Of a stretch of 15,756 nt of DNA, positions 13,797 through 15,756 are shown in pieces. Both the position numbers and the translations under genes were made by a program. Within the stretch, counting starts at the first letter, position 1. Every line of letters begins with the position of its first letter. The DNA is from Candidatus Methanolliviera sp. GoM_oil (lineage in GTDB: Archaea; Halobacteriota; Methanoliparia; Methanoliparales; Methanoliparaceae): NCBI GenBank assembly GCA_902158735.1, contig CABGHG010000024.1, positions 1-15,756 of the forward strand, given 5' to 3'. The notes beneath the pieces are model-generated. The model did no database searches. It was not told where the DNA came from and saw nothing but the letters and a program-made list of their open reading frames with translations.

Positions 13797-13899
13797 AAAC
13801 CGAAATGAAGAAACTGGTGCTGGTGAGCATATCGGTTTAGGGTGCGAGCACATCTTCCAGGAAAGTGATTTCTGGATTCCGATCGACGAGATGTCTCGT
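13797..13899 (+). other. Run of hairpins between pfdB and the next gene (candidate structured RNA)
   Basis: Within the 264-base gene-free stretch 13728-13991, successive stems are visible. AAACCGA (13797-13803) pairs with TCGGTTT (13832-13838) and encloses GTGCT-ggtg-AGCAT (13817-13830). TCCAGGAAA with TTTCTGGA (13856-13876) forms 8 bp with one bulged G and a GTGA (GNRA-type) loop. ACGAG-atgt-CTCGT follows at 13886-13898. No tRNA, box C/D or H/ACA pattern could be fitted. The rest of the gene-free stretch shows only the 13-bp repeat and a promoter-like TATA. Confidence 0.35.
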
Positions 13900-13959
13900 A
13901 TTCTATTCTTCAAGAGGGGCGGAACAAAGTAAGCACGCAGAGTTGCAGACATCCGGTAA

Positions 13960-13967
13960 TTTTTATA
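13960..13967 (+). promoter_or_regulatory. Putative TATA box placing the transcription start at the next ATG
   Basis: TTTTTATA is centred about 28 bases before the ATG at 13992. That spacing puts transcription start at or next to the start codon, and no Shine-Dalgarno is present (AGAGACAAAAT precedes the ATG). Together these suggest a leaderless mRNA. Confidence 0.5.
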
Positions 13968-13991
13968 GACTTCAAAATAAAGAGACAAAAT

Positions 13992-14486
13992 ATGAAGTGG
14001 AAAGATCACGATAGATGGGCTCAAAAGTTAGGAATCTCTAAGGAGGTTTATAGATACGTTAATAATCTAATAGATGCAATAGCGGGAGGTAAAACTCTCC
14101 CGCAAGAATACATAGATTTTGTTCATAAAGAAAGCATAAGAATTGCTGAAACTGAAGGATCTGAAAAAAGAGCTGGGATTCTTCCGATTATTCTATCCCA
14201 AGAAACACTAAAACATGATTCTGCTAGATCGAGGAGAACAAGCGGGGCAATCGCAAGCGATATTCAATTAAAATTCTTGAAGGGTAAAGGAGAAGACTAT
14301 GTAAAAGCGTGGTATTTGCATCATGCTTTAGATTACTTGTATGATCGTAGATATGATGGAAAAAGCATTGAATCTCTTTTCATTAAATACGAAGAAAACA
14401 GACCGGTAACTTTTTCAAGAGAAATTATAGAGTTTCTTAAGAGCAATACTAATCTTGAAGAATTAAAAAAAGACTTAAATTTATAA
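13992..14486 (+). CDS. Unrecognised helical protein, possibly HD-like
   Basis: 164 residues that I do not recognise. It opens MKWKDHDRWAQKLGISKEVY, has no signal peptide or membrane segment, and looks helical throughout. His and Asp are clustered: His6-Asp7, His45, His75-Asp76 in TLKHDSARSRR, His110-His111 and Asp114 in YLHHALDYLYD. H45/HD75-76/D114 would fit the spacing of an HD-type metal-dependent phosphohydrolase, but the match is by eye and weak. Codons are AT-rich compared with the superoperon, the mRNA seems leaderless, and the gene lies between two copies of a 13-bp direct repeat. These points suggest an accessory gene acquired separately. The ATG follows a TATA box at the right distance. 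It converges on pdxT with 169 bp between. Confidence 0.75.
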   Translation: MKWKDHDRWAQKLGISKEVYRYVNNLIDAIAGGKTLPQEYIDFVHKESIRIAETEGSEKRAGILPIILSQETLKHDSARSRRTSGAIASDIQLKFLKGKGEDYVKAWYLHHALDYLYDRRYDGKSIESLFIKYEENRPVTFSREIIEFLKSNTNLEELKKDLNL

Positions 14487-14532
14487 AACTTTCATCCGAG
14501 TACATACATCGGGAAAATCATCATTGCCCTAT

Positions 14533-14539
14533 AAAAAAA
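14533..14539 (-). terminator. Oligo-T tract downstream of pdxT
   Basis: Seven A on the plus strand give a T7 run on the minus strand, about 120 bases after the pdxT stop. Archaeal termination at T-tracts makes this a fair candidate for the end of the pdxS-pdxT transcript. Confidence 0.4.
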
Positions 14540-14573
14540 CATTACCGCCCATAATACTTTAGCTCGGAGAGTT

Positions 14574-14586
14574 TCGTAAAATTTGA
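14574..14586 (+). repeat. 13-bp direct repeat, right copy
   Basis: TCGTAAAATTTGA in the same orientation as the copy at 13753-13765, about 820 bases away. It could be a target-site duplication or site-specific integration core, or a shared regulatory motif. Confidence 0.6.
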
Positions 14587-14601
14587 AGCGTGTTCAATGG
14601 C

Positions 14602-14657
14602 TTTTTTACATGGTATTCAACGACTCTTTCTATACTATTTCTATCGTCTCTTTTTTT
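14602..14657 (+). terminator. T-tracts ending plus-strand transcription before pdxT
   Basis: T6 at 14602-14607 and T7 at 14651-14657, separated by pyrimidine-rich sequence, lie downstream of the unrecognised gene. The second runs into the pdxT stop codon. They would stop plus-strand transcripts before they enter the convergent pdx genes. Confidence 0.4.
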
Positions 14658-15234
14658 AACTCGATTCCACCATCTCTAAAAAGAGCTTTTGAAACCTCAA
14701 ATCTTCGGATAGCTCCGGATGAAAACTCAAGCCAAGAATATTTTTCTCTCTGACCGCCACAGGTCTTCCATCGTATTCAGCCAGGACATTCACCCCCTTG
14801 TCAACTTCTCTTATTAAAGGAGCCCTGATGAATACGGCATTAAACGGAGCTTTCCCGATTGAATCCACATATATTTCAGTCTCAAAAGACTCTCTCTGTC
14901 TTCCGTAAGCATTTCTTTCGATGGTCACGCCCAATAGTCCAAGTAGATCACTTCTTTCCCCCCCATAAACCTCTTTTGATAGTAAAATCAGACCTGCACA
15001 GGTACCCATCATCGGAGTTCCATCTTCTCCAAGATTTTTTATCTCATCCCTCATACCTTTCATCTCCAATGCCTTTCCGATGGTGGTACTTTCACCCCCA
15101 GGGATAACCAGGCCGTCACAACATCTCGCATCGCCACGATTCTGTACCCGCATCACTTCACCATCAAAGACCTTTTTAAACGCGTCTATATGTTCACTTA
15201 CATTTCCCTGTATCGATATGACGCCTATCCTCAC
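14656..15234 (-). CDS. pdxT: Pyridoxal 5'-phosphate synthase glutaminase subunit PdxT
   Basis: 192 residues, a class I-type glutaminase. PdxT releases ammonia from glutamine and passes it to PdxS for vitamin B6 synthesis by the DXP-independent route. It opens RIGVISIQGNVSEH. The oxyanion region VIPGGESTTIGK is at 43-54, the nucleophile Cys79 in MGTCAGLILL, and the catalytic His172 and Glu174 in SFHPELSED. RNAYGRQRESFE (107-118) is typical of PdxT. The start is GTG at 15234-15232, five bases after the pdxS stop, with the G-rich end of pdxS as ribosome binding site. It converges with the gene at 13992-14486. Confidence 0.96.
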   Translation of the reverse strand: MRIGVISIQGNVSEHIDAFKKVFDGEVMRVQNRGDARCCDGLVIPGGESTTIGKALEMKGMRDEIKNLGEDGTPMMGTCAGLILLSKEVYGGERSDLLGLLGVTIERNAYGRQRESFETEIYVDSIGKAPFNAVFIRAPLIREVDKGVNVLAEYDGRPVAVREKNILGLSFHPELSEDLRFQKLFLEMVESS

Positions 15235-15239
15235 TCTTT

Positions 15240-15756
15240 TTACATCCCCCTCGTCTGCAGCATCTCTTCGCTCGAAAGCGTTCCCACATCGATTCCCTTC
15301 ATCGCTCCGCTTAATCCCTTGGAGATCTCGGCAAGCTTAGACGGGTTATCATAATTATTTACCGCTTCTACAATGGCATTTGCCATATTTTGAGGATCTT
15401 CCGACTTAAATATCCCCGAACCAACAAAGATACCATCCGCCCCGAGTTTCATCATCAAAGCGGCATCTGCAGGTGTTGCAATACCGCCAGCCGCAAAATT
15501 TACCACGGGCAGTCTCTGTAACCTGGCGGTCTCGAAAACGATCTCATAAGGGGAGACCAATCTCTTTGCAGCATCGTGTAACTCCTCCTCATCTTTCCCT
15601 TTAAGCGATCTTATCTCCCCCAGTATGATCTTCATATGTCTAACCGCCTCTTTCACGTCTCCTGTTCCCGCCTCACCTTTTGTTCTGACCATTGCAGCGC
15701 CTTCGTCTATTCGTCTGAGCGCCTCTCCGAGATCCCTCGCGCCACAGACGAATGGG
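15240..15756 (-). CDS. pdxS: Pyridoxal 5'-phosphate synthase subunit PdxS, C-terminal part (cut by window edge)
   Basis: The frame is open from the right edge to TAA at 15242-15240 and shows the last 171 residues of about 290-300. PdxS builds pyridoxal 5'-phosphate from ribose 5-phosphate, glyceraldehyde 3-phosphate and ammonia in a dodecamer decorated with PdxT. Visible: PFVCGARDLGEALRRIDEGA at the edge; the second catalytic lysine in VRTKGEAGTG (residue 26 of the visible part, equivalent to Lys149 of Bacillus subtilis PdxS); VNFAAGGIATPADAALM; and the phosphate-binding GADGIFVGSGIFKSEDP. The first catalytic lysine and the start lie outside. An internal ATG at 15692 is not the start, since conserved PdxS sequence continues upstream of it. 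The end LQTRGM varies slightly from the usual QERGW-type tail. Confidence 0.97.
   Translation of the reverse strand, partial: PFVCGARDLGEALRRIDEGAAMVRTKGEAGTGDVKEAVRHMKIILGEIRSLKGKDEEELHDAAKRLVSPYEIVFETARLQRLPVVNFAAGGIATPADAALMMKLGADGIFVGSGIFKSEDPQNMANAIVEAVNNYDNPSKLAEISKGLSGAMKGIDVGTLSSEEMLQTRGM

Noticed and set aside
13797..13852. H/ACA or C/D box guide RNA in the hairpin stretch
   Set aside because: An ACA occurs 12 bases after the outer stem and an ATGAAGA resembles a C box, but no lower stem, D box or correct spacing could be found.
13805..14013. A frame beginning MKKLVLVSISV, interrupted by TAG at 13838 and then open for more than 50 codons, resembling a signal peptide with a readthrough or pyrrolysine codon
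   Set aside because: The sequence after the TAG is not protein-like, has no family match, and runs into the start of the next gene. The short hydrophobic start falls inside the hairpin pairing region, so it is most likely chance.
13695..14024. A 109-codon minus-strand frame that crosses the whole pfdB-to-unknown-gene gap
   Set aside because: Overlaps two better genes, begins inside one of them, has no ribosome binding site, and its product looks like translated structured noncoding DNA, with no recognisable motif.
14656..15756. Whether the pdx pair is part of a novel cluster with the unknown gene
   Set aside because: The orientation is convergent with T-tracts between, and pdxS-pdxT is a standard pair, so no functional link is implied.

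Overview
The window is archaeal, most likely from a euryarchaeote. Marks of this are ribosomal proteins L15e and L37Ae, RNA polymerase subunit P, archaeal RNase P proteins, the proteasome alpha subunit, the Rrp4/Rrp41/Rrp42 exosome, SBDS, Pcc1 and prefoldin beta, all on one strand. Short or absent intergenic gaps, GGAGG-type ribosome binding sites and several GTG/TTG starts fit. A methanogen-related or ANME-1-like lineage is possible from the gene set, but I cannot prove this from sequence alone.

Layout. 1-737 (minus): the N-terminal 245 codons of a TnpB nuclease of the IS200/IS605 type, running off the left edge and AT-rich compared with what follows. 738-925: divergent intergenic region with a GC-rich multi-hairpin element and a promoter. 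926-7283 (plus): 6-phospho-3-hexuloisomerase, an M42 metallopeptidase, then cimA-ilvB-ilvN-ilvC. These four supply a threonine-independent entry to isoleucine plus the shared valine/isoleucine steps. 7345-13727 (plus): a version of the conserved archaeal RNA-processing and protein-turnover superoperon: rpl15e, rnp3, rnp2, psmA, SBDS, rrp4, rrp41, rrp42, rpl37ae, rpoP, pcc1, pfdB. It joins translation, tRNA 5' processing, RNA degradation, the 20S proteasome, KEOPS tRNA modification and chaperone functions. 13728-14655: an accessory-looking patch with a structured stretch and one unrecognised 164-residue helical protein, bracketed by a 13-bp direct repeat. 14656-15756 (minus): pdxT and the 3' part of pdxS, the two subunits of pyridoxal 5'-phosphate synthase, convergent with the preceding genes.

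Most of the window is conserved housekeeping. The parts that known families do not explain are: (1) the 13-bp-repeat-bounded patch at 13753-14586 holding a candidate structured RNA and a possibly leaderless, perhaps HD-like protein gene; (2) the leader of rpl15e, with a tandem decamer and two mutually exclusive hairpins, one of which puts the Shine-Dalgarno in its loop; (3) the multi-hairpin element beside tnpB; and (4) the paired hairpins at the rpoP/pcc1 junction. All need comparative or experimental testing.
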